Shown: positions 44,763 to 53,165, counted from the first letter of the stretch. The stretch: DNA of 64,000 nucleotides from Bacteroidota bacterium (GCA_016715625.1 JADJZU010000013.1:62001-126000); one strand, 5' to 3'. Program-made: numbers and translations. The notes: generated from the sequence alone by a model not told the origin.

Positions 44763-44993
44763 ACAGCTATTGAAGAAGTAACAACAGCTCTTGAAGCAGT
44801 TGTATCAGCTAATGAAGCAGTTGACACCGCTCATTGGGAAGTTGTTTCCGCTCATTAGGATGTAATAACAGCTCATTGGGGAGATACAACAGCTCATTAG
44901 GAAGTTATATCCGCTAATTAGGAAGTTACTACAGCTCATTGGGAAGTTGCAACCGCTAATTAGAGATTTACAACAGCTCATTGGGAAGTTGCA
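44763..44993 (-). repeat. Tandem array of eleven 21-bp units (array 2)
   Basis: Eleven units of exactly 21 bp follow directly; the + strand core is (A/C)GCT(C/A)ATTGGGAAGTT with variable positions, drifting to AGCTATTGAAGAAGTA at the end near the conserved flank. As in array 1 the period is 21 bp and the array meets the flank at the same end. The minus-strand unit next to the flank contains CTGCTTCAAGAG, also present in array 1. No reading frame is open across the whole array. The rest of 44994-45240 shows nothing else. Confidence 0.9.
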
Positions 44994-45240
44994 ACAGGGT
45001 GTTTGTATAACGCAATGGACAATCCATTTGGTTCAACCGGTGTTTCCCCTGCCCCCACAGCAGTTTTGTGACGGGCAATTGGTTTTTTGCATGATAAAAT
45101 TTGCAGAAAAAAGACAGCAGATTTATTTTTAAGCAGCTAAACGCATAGCCGGAGCCTTGCAAAGCCCCATTGTTGTTACACAACCGACCGAGCCTATGGC
45201 GCAACCCTGTATTTACGCTACATAAAACCACACACACCTT

Positions 45241-45615
45241 ATGAATCGCAAACACACGCTCCTGAAAACCCTGCCCCATATGGGCAAAATTGTACAGCAG
45301 TTGTTGCACACGCAGGATAAAGACAGAAGCCATTTGTGCAAGTTAACCGGCTGGCCTCGCAGCTCCGTAGACAAGCTGCTGGTCAAAAAAAACTGGAACA
45401 ACCTCGAAATGCTGGTCGTGAGCCAGGCCCTGCACGTAAAGCTGAGCGACTACCTGTATCCCGAAGAGGAACCCAAATTCCCAAAAAGCGAGTATGATGC
45501 CGAAGTGGCCGCCCGCCACCGGGCCGAGCGCACCGTAGAGGAACAGCGCCAGCAGTTGCTTCTGCTGCAAACCGAAGTGGATACCCTCAAGTTTGCCATG
45601 GCGCAGCGGAAGTAG
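45241..45615 (+). CDS. Small HTH-like DNA-binding protein with coiled-coil C-terminus
   Basis: The 124-residue protein has an N-terminal helical part (about 15-65) with the pattern DKDRSHLCKLTGWPRSSVDKLLVKKNW, resembling an XRE-type helix-turn-helix. A short linker follows (YPEEEPKFP), then a heptad-like coiled coil (ERTVEEQRQQLLLLQTEVDTLKFAM, 94-120) that could dimerise it. It probably binds DNA as a regulator. I do not recognise the exact family. It starts 247 bases after array 2 and is followed by a terminator-like hairpin. Confidence 0.75.
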   Translation: MNRKHTLLKTLPHMGKIVQQLLHTQDKDRSHLCKLTGWPRSSVDKLLVKKNWNNLEMLVVSQALHVKLSDYLYPEEEPKFPKSEYDAEVAARHRAERTVEEQRQQLLLLQTEVDTLKFAMAQRK

Positions 45616-45668
45616 GGCCGGCATACTTTCGCCTTTGGGAAGTTCCTTTTATTAAAACAGACTTGGAT

Positions 45669-45825
45669 AAATGCTTTAGCATTCATGAAGTCCGTTATAG
45701 GATAACAGAAGCTGAATAAAAAGCGAAAGTCAAACCTTCGCTTTTTGCCCTATTACCGGACAAATGCTTTAGCATTCATGAAGTCCATTATATATGGTAA
45801 CAGAAGCTGAATAAAATGCGAAAGT
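45669..45825 (+). repeat. Two direct copies of a 62-bp palindrome-bearing repeat
   Basis: Copies at 45669-45730 and 45762-45825 are nearly identical and 93 bp apart. Each starts with the palindrome AATGCTTTAGCATT (core GCTTTAGC, the complement of GCTAAAGC at 43430-43500) and includes TCATGAAGTCC and ACAGAAGCTGAATAAAA. They lie in the 285-bp non-coding gap after the HTH gene. Confidence 0.75.
45717..45747. terminator. Possible terminator hairpin after the HTH gene
   Basis: AAAGCGAA and TTCGCTTT arms around AGTCAAACC are flanked by A and T runs, so it can act on either strand. Confidence 0.6.
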
Positions 45826-45900
45826 TTTGCATGGTTTGGCACGAAAAACATTCGGATATATTTGAGTTATGGGCAAGTGTAAAACGACAGACAACAACGA

Positions 45901-46717
45901 ATGAACACATATCTATTTTTATGGAACCCTAAAAAGTGGACTTGGTCGACACTTGAACAAGACATTGAACAAGTGGACTTGACAGGACGGTGTTCTCAAC
46001 GCTGGAGTTGTGGCAACACAAAATCAATTCAACTGGGCGACAGAATTTTTTTACTCAAAGTTGGAACAGAACCGAAAGGAATTATTGCAGCAGGCTTTGC
46101 AACTTCGACACCGTTTTACGAAAGACATTGGAGCGGAGAAAATAAGGATACTTTATACATAGACGTTGACTTTGAAGTTTTACTCAACCCCGACAAAGAG
46201 CCAATCTTGACAGTTGACATTTTAAAAACAGGAAATTTAGCAAAGCAAAATTGGCGACCAATGGGTTCGGGAAATTCAATTAAACCTGAACTTGTAGACG
46301 AACTTGAAGCGGTTTGGTTTGACTTCTTAACCACTCAAAAAATAAGACATAACCCATTCATTCCAGCCGACAACGAAATTCAAAAAACATACACCGAAGG
46401 AACTCCAAACCAAGTATCAGTTACGAAATATTGAACGTAACCCATTTGCAAGGAAAAAGTGTTTAGAACATTACGGTTTTACTTGTGCTGTTTGCGACTT
46501 CAACTTTGAAAAAACATACGGACAAATAGGGAAAGACTTTATTCACGTTCACCATTTGACACAGGTTGCAACGGTTGGACAGACTTATGAAGTTGACCCG
46601 ATAAAGGATTTAAGACCTGTTTGCCCGAACTGCCATTCAATAATTCATAGACAAAGAACTCCGTTGACTATTGAAGAAGTAAAAAAATTAATTAACGACA
46701 ATGCAGACAGAAAATAG
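45901..46717 (+). pseudogene. EVE-HNH nuclease, frameshifted
   Basis: The ATG at 45901 opens MNTYLFLWNPKKWTW, a domain resembling the EVE/PUA-like modified-base binding fold (about residues 1-145; GDRIFLLKVGTEPKGIIAAG). An extra T at 46430-46432 makes it stop at 46434; the next frame resumes ERNPFARKKCLEHYG and continues through CAVC, HVHHL, and CPNCHSIIH, an HNH endonuclease with Zn-type Cys pairs, ending at 46717. Corrected length is 271 residues. EVE-HNH proteins are predicted modification-dependent (type IV-like) restriction enzymes against modified phage DNA. The gene is AT-richer than its neighbours, suggesting transfer. Confidence 0.85.
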
Positions 46718-46860
46718 AACACCAGCCCATAACAGCCGTTTTGCAAAAGCGGGGGTTTCGTACTCCGCAGACAGTTTTGTGGTAGCCGAAAGTTTTGTGC
46801 TCCGCATAAACGTTAGTGGTAAAAATCCCGCCCATCGCAAATCTGCCAACCGTTAGCGGC
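46718..46860. other. Intergenic element with cassette-like ends
   Basis: After the nuclease stop come GCCCATAAC (46725-46733), a hairpin-prone stretch with repeated CTCCGCA, and two GTTAG(T/C)GG sites near 46812 and 46852. GTTATGGGC, the exact complement of the first site, lies before the gene at 45866-45874. This resembles integron attC ends, but the sites do not fit GTTRRRY fully and no integrase is visible. Confidence 0.4.
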
Positions 46861-46908
46861 AACCAAATGACTTCAACTTGTAAACACCACAGCATTACAT
46901 TTGCAGGC

Positions 46909-47562
46909 ATGAAAAAAATATGGCTATTGGCGCATATCGTTCTGGTTTGTTCCTGTAATCAGCACACAACAAATAAACATTTAACCCCACTTGAAAAATT
47001 GAAAGCGGGGAATCAAAGGTTTGTGGAGGGTCAACCTATTCATCCGGATGAAACCCTGCAAAGAATGCGCGAACTGAAACGGGGGCAGCATCCTTTTGCT
47101 GTGGTGGTCAGTTGTTCAGACTCCCGAATTCCCCCTGAACTTATTTTTGACCAGGGCCTTGGAGACCTTTTTACCATCCGGACAGCCGGTAATGTGATTG
47201 GCGACTACGAGTTGGGAAGCATAGAATATGCGGTGGAGCATCTTCATTGCAATCTGGTGATTGTTTTAGGTCATGAAAGCTGCGGAGCCATTGAGGCATT
47301 TATATCATCAGGCAACGAAAGACATCAAGACCATGTCCAGAATATCATAGATTACATTGCTGGCGAAGACGAGGAAAAAGCCATTATAGACAGTGTAAAA
47401 GCTAATCCTGACCTTGCCATAAGAGCCAACATTAAACATGGAGTTGTAGCCTTGCAGCATTCAGAACCGGTTTTAAAGAAGCTGGTTCAAAAAAAGCAAC
47501 TGACAGTAATAGGGGCTTATTACGACTTAGGCACCGGTAAAGTAACATTCGATGAAAAGTAA
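46909..47562 (+). CDS. Beta-type carbonic anhydrase, lipoprotein
   Basis: The ATG at 46909 opens MKKIWLLAHIVLVCSC, a lipoprotein signal with the lipid Cys at about residue 16, and gives 217 residues. The zinc and catalytic residues of beta-carbonic anhydrases are present: SCSDSR (C69, D71, R73) and GHESCGA (H122, C125). The enzyme hydrates CO2 to bicarbonate. A lipid anchor would place it in the periplasm or on the outer membrane, whereas most beta enzymes are cytoplasmic, so this may serve CO2 capture or pH control outside the cell. It follows the cassette-like element and is followed by a CATAAC-type sequence. Confidence 0.93.
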   Translation: MKKIWLLAHIVLVCSCNQHTTNKHLTPLEKLKAGNQRFVEGQPIHPDETLQRMRELKRGQHPFAVVVSCSDSRIPPELIFDQGLGDLFTIRTAGNVIGDYELGSIEYAVEHLHCNLVIVLGHESCGAIEAFISSGNERHQDHVQNIIDYIAGEDEEKAIIDSVKANPDLAIRANIKHGVVALQHSEPVLKKLVQKKQLTVIGAYYDLGTGKVTFDEK

Positions 47563-47658
47563 GGCAGCACATAACTGCGGCAGCCGTTCCGCCAAAGGCG
47601 GACCGGTGCACAACCAGCTCTTATAAATCAGTTTGCAAAAACCCAATGCTTGCCCACT

Positions 47659-47687
47659 TTTGCAGCGCTTCATTTTCTTTATCTTCG
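47659..47687 (+). promoter_or_regulatory. Possible promoter of the toxin-antitoxin pair
   Basis: TTTG at 47659-47662 and TATCTTCG at 47680-47687 approximate the TTTG / TAnnTTTG pair with a 17-base gap. They lie 21 bases before the antitoxin ATG at 47708. Confidence 0.35.
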
Positions 47688-47707
47688 CTGTACTAAAGTT
47701 TTATGCT

Positions 47708-47935
47708 ATGTCTTTTAAAGAAATATATGATGTGCCTAAAAACCATCAACTTACCATCCATCTTCCACAGCGCTTTCCTTCCAAACAGAAGGTGGTAGTC
47801 ACCGTGGAAGAAGTTCCGCTGTCCAAAAAGCAAAAACTGAAACTGATGAAAAAAGCAGCTTCCGACCCGCTGTATATTCAGGATATGAAAGAAGTGAATA
47901 GCGACTTTGATAGCATCAACAACGAAAGTTTATGA
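47708..47935 (+). CDS. Antitoxin-like protein of a PemK/MazF pair
   Basis: The ATG at 47708 (MSFKEIYDVPKNHQLTIH) gives 75 residues, the size of a type II antitoxin. The N-terminal half is strand-rich and the C-terminus acidic and Lys-rich (SDPLYIQDMKEVNSDF), as expected for a protein that binds DNA and wraps the toxin. Its stop overlaps the toxin ATG by 4 bases (47932-47935). Family assignment rests mainly on this context, since antitoxins are poorly conserved. Confidence 0.72.
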   Translation: MSFKEIYDVPKNHQLTIHLPQRFPSKQKVVVTVEEVPLSKKQKLKLMKKAASDPLYIQDMKEVNSDFDSINNESL

Positions 47936-48281
47936 AGTTTGAAAGATGGTCAATTTGGCTGGCAAACTTAGACCCTGTTATGGGCTCTAAACAGGGCAAA
48001 ACAAGACCCGTCATTATTCTGAGCGAGAATCAGATAAACGAAGTGCTTTGGTAGTGAATGTTGTTCCGCTCACATCTCGTAAGAAAGAACGGAGTGTATA
48101 TCCTAACGAAGCTTTACTTCCTGCAAAACATTCCGGTCTTAAAAAAGAATCTATTGTTCTTTGCTACCAAATCCGAACCTTAGATAAAAAGAGGTTGGTA
48201 AAGTGGTATGGAAAATTGAAAGACGAAGCATTGCAACAGGAAATTATCGATGCACTTTCATTTCAATTAGGAATGGAATAA
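47932..48281 (+). pseudogene. PemK/MazF-type toxin, frameshifted
   Basis: The frame from ATG 47932 reads MKFERWSIWLANLDPVMGSKQGKTRPVIILSENQINEV, the opening of PemK/MazF mRNA endonucleases with the conserved K-x-RP-V core, then stops at 48054. A second frame, entered by a -1 shift at a T3 run (48047-48049), continues VVNVVPLTSRKKERSVYPN, typical for the family, to 48281. One missing T explains the break, giving about 116 residues. The protein would cleave mRNA or bind ribosomes, neutralised by the antitoxin. The fault may be a sequencing error. Confidence 0.8.
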
Positions 48282-48345
48282 AGCGATACAACGGGTTCGT
48301 TTTCTTTCATCCCGCCAAGGTCTCCTCACGGAGAGCTCCGGGTAC

Positions 48346-48504
48346 TTAGAGAGTAAACAGGTTAAATGCCACATTCCTCAAGCGTAACCGCAGCTCCAAA
48401 ACATAATCATCATACGGCAAACGATCTTTCTGGTCGGTTTTTTGTTTTTCAACAGAAACCCCATCGGTTGCCCATGCCGCTGCAGAATCTATATTCACGC
48501 CTCT
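48346..48504 (-). pseudogene. Possible remnant of a protein C-terminus
   Basis: A minus-strand frame ends at the TAA at 48346-48348 and is open for about 52 codons, beginning after a stop at 48505-48507. It reads like a real protein end (NIDSAAAWATDGVSVE, RLPYDDYVLELRLRL, NVAFNLFTL). No start codon or upstream part remains. This may be a decayed gene end, as the + strand thioredoxin-like gene starts 34 bases beyond. I do not recognise the family. Confidence 0.4.
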
Positions 48505-48537
48505 TTATATCATTACTTTAAAGCAAAACCACCCGTT

Positions 48538-49137
48538 ATGAAAAAGCTGACCTCTATTCTTGCCCTCTTTCTCTTGCTCACGTCCTTCAGGCATCAGGGC
48601 TACCACGTAGGCGAAATAGCCGATGACTTTCAATTAAAGAACGTCAACGGCCAAATGGTGTCCATGGCCAATTATCCCGAGGCCAAAGGCTTTATTGTAA
48701 TTTTTACCTGCAATCATTGCCCCTTCTCTAAAAAGTATGAAGACCGCATCAATGCCCTCCACAAGAAATACGAAAAGAAAGGCTACCCCGTCATTGCTAT
48801 TAACCCCAACGATGCCGCGCAGTATCCCGAAGATAATTTTGAGAACATGGTGAAGCGCGCCAAAGAGAAGAAGTTTGCCTTTCCGTATCTGCACGATGAA
48901 ACCCAGGCTGTGGCCGCCATGTATGGCGCTACCAAAACCCCCGATGTGTTTGTGCTGCAGAAAGAGAACAAAGACCTGATTGTAAAATACACCGGAGCCA
49001 TAGACGACAATGCAGACGATGCCAAAGCCGCCAAAGAAAAATATGTGGAGCAGGCGGTGGACGAACTGCTGGCGGGCCGCAGCGTTTCGGTGAGTTTTAC
49101 CAAAGCCATCGGCTGTTCCATAAAATGGAAGAAATAG
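48538..49137 (+). CDS. Redoxin/thioredoxin-fold secreted protein
   Basis: The ATG at 48538 (MKKLTSILALFLLLTSF) gives a signal peptide and 199 residues. A redoxin-like domain follows with FIVIFTCNHCPFSKKYEDR holding the Cys pair C58/C61 (C-N-H-C), YPVIAINPND and a later cis-Pro region (TKTPDVFVLQ). AhpC/TSA-like proteins of this type reduce thiols or peroxides in the periplasm; the exact role is unknown. It is a single gene between the remnant and the TonB receptor. The long upstream extension of the frame is not supported. Confidence 0.88.
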   Translation: MKKLTSILALFLLLTSFRHQGYHVGEIADDFQLKNVNGQMVSMANYPEAKGFIVIFTCNHCPFSKKYEDRINALHKKYEKKGYPVIAINPNDAAQYPEDNFENMVKRAKEKKFAFPYLHDETQAVAAMYGATKTPDVFVLQKENKDLIVKYTGAIDDNADDAKAAKEKYVEQAVDELLAGRSVSVSFTKAIGCSIKWKK

Positions 49138-49256
49138 CCTGCTGCTACACCGGCCCTTTACAAGCTAAAAAGGCCATTTGTCATTTTTCTGTCACAATCG
49201 CAAAAGGCACGTACGAACTATGCTTTTCGCGAATAAGTTTGTTTCAGGAAAAAAAA

Positions 49257-49264
49257 TACTTTTG
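49257..49264 (+). promoter_or_regulatory. Possible -7 box of the TonB-receptor gene
   Basis: TACTTTTG matches the TAnnTTTG consensus exactly and lies 34 bases before the ATG at 49298. A TTTG at 49238-49241 is only 15 bases upstream, closer than the usual -33 spacing, so the pair is not certain. Confidence 0.45.
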
Positions 49265-49297
49265 ACCGCTTTTGTTTAAACGCAATCTTATACGAGT

Positions 49298-52200
49298 ATG
49301 AAGAAACTATTTACCCTGCTTAGTTTTCTGGTGGCATTTGCTGCGCTGAAAGCCCAGAACGGAGAAATTTCCGGAAAAATATTGGATGAGAATGGTGAAG
49401 GCGTTCCATTTGCCAACGTGGTGATAGTGGATGCCAAAGGCGTGAGTACCGGCCGTGGCACGGTCACCGATTTTGATGGAAACTATTCCATTAAGCCATT
49501 GACTCCGGGCAAGTATAATGTGCAGTTCTCCTATGTGGGCAAGGCACCACAGATTATACAGGGTATTGTGGTGAACTCCGACAAAACCACTTTTCAGGAT
49601 ATTAAACTGAAGCCTTCGTCCAACGACCTGAAAGAAGTGGAAATTGTATCCTACAAGGTGCCTTTGATAGACCCGGGCAAAACTTCTTCGCAAAACACCG
49701 TTACTGCCGAGGAGATTAAAAACATGCCTACCCGTAACATTACCGATATAGCGGCTACCACTGCCGGAGCTTTCCAGAGCGATCAGGGAGGCGGCATCAA
49801 CGTAAAAGGAGGCCGTGAAGAAGGCACCGAGTATTATATAGATGGTGTAAAGGTGACCGGAACCCCTACCTTGCCCGCTACCGCCATTGAGCAGTTGCAG
49901 GTAATTACCGGGGGAGTGCCAGCTAAATATGGCGACTTGACCGGGGGTATTGTAAACATTACTTCCAAAGGTCCTTCCGACCAGTTTAACGGAGGAATAG
50001 AGTTTCAAACCTCGCAAGGTATGGATGGCTTTGGCTATAACCTGGTGAACGGAAACTTTACCGGCCCGTTGGCCAAAACCAAAGCCAAGGAGGGTGTGCC
50101 GCAAAAAACCATCATGGGCTTTTTCCTGGCCTTTGAATATTTGCGTCAGCAAGACCCGGACCCATCGGCTGTGGGCGTGTGGCAGGTGCGCGAAAATGTG
50201 CTGAACGAGCTGCGCCAGAATCCGCTGCAAAAAAAGGAGACCGCTAAAGGTTTTGACTTAGCGTCTGAAAACGTGTCTTATAAAGATATGTATAAGCAGA
50301 AGGTGAAGCCGAATACCGTAGATAATAACTACCGCGGCACTGCCCGCTTTGATATCCGTCCGGCCGATAACTTTACCATCTCTTTCGGGGGGTCGGTGGT
50401 TTATCGCCAATATCACGATTGGATTAGAGAGTATACCTTGTTTAACTCGGAGAATAATCCTCTGTATAACGACCTGAACTGGCGTGTGTTTGGTCGCTTT
50501 ACGCACAACATTGCCAGCAAGCAAAATGACGAGGAGCCGGCTGATGGCAAAAGGAAGAAAGCTTCCGCTTTTCAGAATGCCTTTTACTCCTTGCAGTTTG
50601 ACTACGAAAAGTATGTGCGCAAATATCAGGACGAATCGCATGGTAACAACCCGTTCAACTATGGATACATCGGCAAGTTTGATATCCGTCAAGCGCCTGT
50701 GTTTGGTTTCGACACGTTTGATACCGGCAATCAGATTTATACCGGATGGAAACAAACCGGATTCCAGGATACTTCTGTAGCTTTTACTCCGGGCGCTTTG
50801 AATCCTTACGGTACCCGCTTCACTCAGCAGTATTATGAGTTGCTGGATGCAGCCATTGCCGGAGATGGTTCTTATAATGTATCGGGCGAAAACAACGAGT
50901 TGTTTACCTCTAATCTGGACCAGATTCAGAGTAATCAGGCTTTGATTAACGGTCAGCGTTCCAATCAGGTGTATAACATCTGGTTTAACACCGGCCGTCA
51001 GTTTAACGGTTATGGCTTCAATAACGATGACGATCAGTTCCGCGTTCGTTTGGAAGGTGCCTTTGACCTGCTGAAGCCGGGAGCCCCCAGCCGCAACAAA
51101 CACTCCATTGAGTTTGGAGTGGAGTTTGAGCAGCGCGTGCAAAGAACCTATACTGTATCTCCGCTGGGCTTGTGGAGCCGCGCCCGTTTGCGCGCCAACT
51201 CGCACTTGCTGGAGCTGGACAGAACCAACCCTCGTTTCCGTGTAAATGGTCAGGAGTATACTTATGATGAATTGCAGGCCTCCGGTCAGAGTTTCTTCTT
51301 TACCGATACCATTTTGTTCAGCCGATTGTATAATGGCGACAAGCAGTCGTTCTTTGACAAGAGCCTTCGTCAAAGCCTGGGCCTGTCGGAAACCAACACT
51401 GATTTTATCAATGTAGATGCCTTGAATCCGGACCAGATGAACATCAATATGTTCTCTCCCGAAGAGTTGCTCCTGGACGGATCGGCTTTAGTTGCTTACC
51501 GCGGCTACGACCCTTACGGCAACCGTTTGTCTAAGCAGCCTTCGTTCAACGATTTCTTTACCAAGCGTAGAGAAGATGGTGAACTGGAAAGAGCGATACC
51601 TGCTTTCCGCCCTATTTACACTGCGGCTTACATCTCGGACCGTTTTTACTTTAAAGACCTGACCTTTAACGTGGGTGTTCGTATCGACCGTTTTGATGCA
51701 AACCAAAGCGTTTTGAAAGATGAGTTTTCCATTTATCCGATTTTATCGGCTGATGAAACCAAATCACTCAGCGGTAATGCGGTGGTTCACCCCAGCAATA
51801 TTGGCGGAGACTACAAAGTATATGTAGATAACTCCAATGCACCTACCGCTATTGTGGGTTACCGGAATGGAAATATCTGGTACGACCGTTTTGGTAATGA
51901 GTTGGCCAGTGGTGAGCTGGTGGCCGGAAGTTCTTCTACCGGAACCATTGAGCCGAATCTGAAAGACCCTACTTCGGATATAAAAGACCCGGACAAGTTT
52001 GACCCGAACGGAAGCTTCCAGGATTACAAACCTCAGATTATTGTAATGCCTCGTTTGCAGTTCTCCTTTAACCTGACCGACAAAGCATTGTTCTTTGCGC
52101 ACTACGACATTTTGAGTCAGCGTCCGCAGTCAAGAGCCATCATGGACCCTACCGATTACCTGTTCTTCCAGGATAATATCGGTGGTGCTTTGAACAACCC

Positions 52201-53113
52201 GAATCTGAAACCGGAAAGAACCATCGACTTTGAATTAGGATTCAAACAGAAAGTGAGCAACACTTCTGCGGTGACTATCTCTGCTTTCTATCGCGAGTTT
52301 CGCGATCAGGTGCAGGCCCGTAAAATCATCAACGCCTATCCGAAAGATTATATCACTTATGGCAATATCGACTTTGGAACTACCAAAGGTATATCGCTGG
52401 ACTTTGATATGCGCAGAACTGGCAACTTCAGCTTTAAAGCCAACTATACTCTGCAGTTTGCAGACGGAACCGGCTCTGACGACCAATCGCAGTTGAACCT
52501 GGTGAACTCTAACCAGCCGAACTTCCGCGCTATTAACCCGCTCAACTACGACTCGCGCCATATCATTAACCTGAACCTGAACTATAGCTTTGGTCAGGGT
52601 AAAGATTACAACGGACCTACTGTAAAGAACAAACAAATTCTTTCCAACTCGGGTATCAACCTGCAGGTGGCTGCCCGCTCCGGCACCCCTTACTCCGAGC
52701 AGACTGCTGCCACGCCTGAAGCCATTAGCGGACAGCCCGGCCGTCCGATTACCAAAGGCTCGCTGAACGGTGCGCGTTTGCCATGGTATTTCCGATTGAA
52801 CATGCGTGTGTGGAAAGACTTTGCTTTTGAAGTAGGCAAAAAGAAAGAAGACAAAGACAACAGACGCCAGCTATCGTTCCAGATTTATCTGCAGATTCAA
52901 AACCTGCTGAATGCGAAGAATCCTGTGAGTGTGTATCGCTACACCGGCACTCCGGATGATGACGGATTCCTGAGCGACCCGGCCAGTGTTGCCTTTATCA
53001 ATGCCGCGCTGAACCCGCAGGCGTATAGAGATCAATATGCTGCCATGGTGAACAACCCGAACAACTACGCTTTGCCAAGAAGAATATTCCTGGGTGGTGT
53101 ATTCAGTTTCTAA
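49298..53113 (+). CDS. TonB-dependent receptor with carboxypeptidase-like N-terminal domain
   Basis: The 1271-residue protein has a signal peptide (MKKLFTLLSFLVAFAALKA-Q). A carboxypeptidase regulatory-like domain follows at about 22-110 (GEISGKILDENGEGVPFANV), then a plug domain at about 130-225 (TAEEIKNMPTRNI, YYIDGVKVTG, QVITGGVPAKYGDLTGGIV). A long 22-strand-type barrel ends in aromatic FLGGVFSF. It lacks a SusD partner nearby. It is the first gene of a trio: the T9SS-type cargo gene follows after 52 bases, then the PorV-like gene. It may take up a nutrient or help assemble the cargo at the surface. Confidence 0.93.
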   Translation: MKKLFTLLSFLVAFAALKAQNGEISGKILDENGEGVPFANVVIVDAKGVSTGRGTVTDFDGNYSIKPLTPGKYNVQFSYVGKAPQIIQGIVVNSDKTTFQDIKLKPSSNDLKEVEIVSYKVPLIDPGKTSSQNTVTAEEIKNMPTRNITDIAATTAGAFQSDQGGGINVKGGREEGTEYYIDGVKVTGTPTLPATAIEQLQVITGGVPAKYGDLTGGIVNITSKGPSDQFNGGIEFQTSQGMDGFGYNLVNGNFTGPLAKTKAKEGVPQKTIMGFFLAFEYLRQQDPDPSAVGVWQVRENVLNELRQNPLQKKETAKGFDLASENVSYKDMYKQKVKPNTVDNNYRGTARFDIRPADNFTISFGGSVVYRQYHDWIREYTLFNSENNPLYNDLNWRVFGRFTHNIASKQNDEEPADGKRKKASAFQNAFYSLQFDYEKYVRKYQDESHGNNPFNYGYIGKFDIRQAPVFGFDTFDTGNQIYTGWKQTGFQDTSVAFTPGALNPYGTRFTQQYYELLDAAIAGDGSYNVSGENNELFTSNLDQIQSNQALINGQRSNQVYNIWFNTGRQFNGYGFNNDDDQFRVRLEGAFDLLKPGAPSRNKHSIEFGVEFEQRVQRTYTVSPLGLWSRARLRANSHLLELDRTNPRFRVNGQEYTYDELQASGQSFFFTDTILFSRLYNGDKQSFFDKSLRQSLGLSETNTDFINVDALNPDQMNINMFSPEELLLDGSALVAYRGYDPYGNRLSKQPSFNDFFTKRREDGELERAIPAFRPIYTAAYISDRFYFKDLTFNVGVRIDRFDANQSVLKDEFSIYPILSADETKSLSGNAVVHPSNIGGDYKVYVDNSNAPTAIVGYRNGNIWYDRFGNELASGELVAGSSSTGTIEPNLKDPTSDIKDPDKFDPNGSFQDYKPQIIVMPRLQFSFNLTDKALFFAHYDILSQRPQSRAIMDPTDYLFFQDNIGGALNNPNLKPERTIDFELGFKQKVSNTSAVTISAFYREFRDQVQARKIINAYPKDYITYGNIDFGTTKGISLDFDMRRTGNFSFKANYTLQFADGTGSDDQSQLNLVNSNQPNFRAINPLNYDSRHIINLNLNYSFGQGKDYNGPTVKNKQILSNSGINLQVAARSGTPYSEQTAATPEAISGQPGRPITKGSLNGARLPWYFRLNMRVWKDFAFEVGKKKEDKDNRRQLSFQIYLQIQNLLNAKNPVSVYRYTGTPDDDGFLSDPASVAFINAALNPQAYRDQYAAMVNNPNNYALPRRIFLGGVFSF

Positions 53114-53165
53114 ACCTAGTTAATTGAACATATACCTATTTAAACACTAATTAAAAAGAACAGCT

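Noticed and set aside
44609..44827. N-terminal extension of the hypothetical gene
   Set aside because: The added residues run through the conserved 53-bp flank and array 2; a clear ATG at 44608 starts a plausible protein.
46718..46860. A clear integron attC site
   Set aside because: The candidate sites do not match the GTTRRRY/RYYYAAC cores fully and no integrase was seen, so I report it only as a tentative observation.
50258..51373. Large minus-strand frame within the TonB-receptor gene
   Set aside because: It lies opposite a strongly conserved receptor gene and has no family features.
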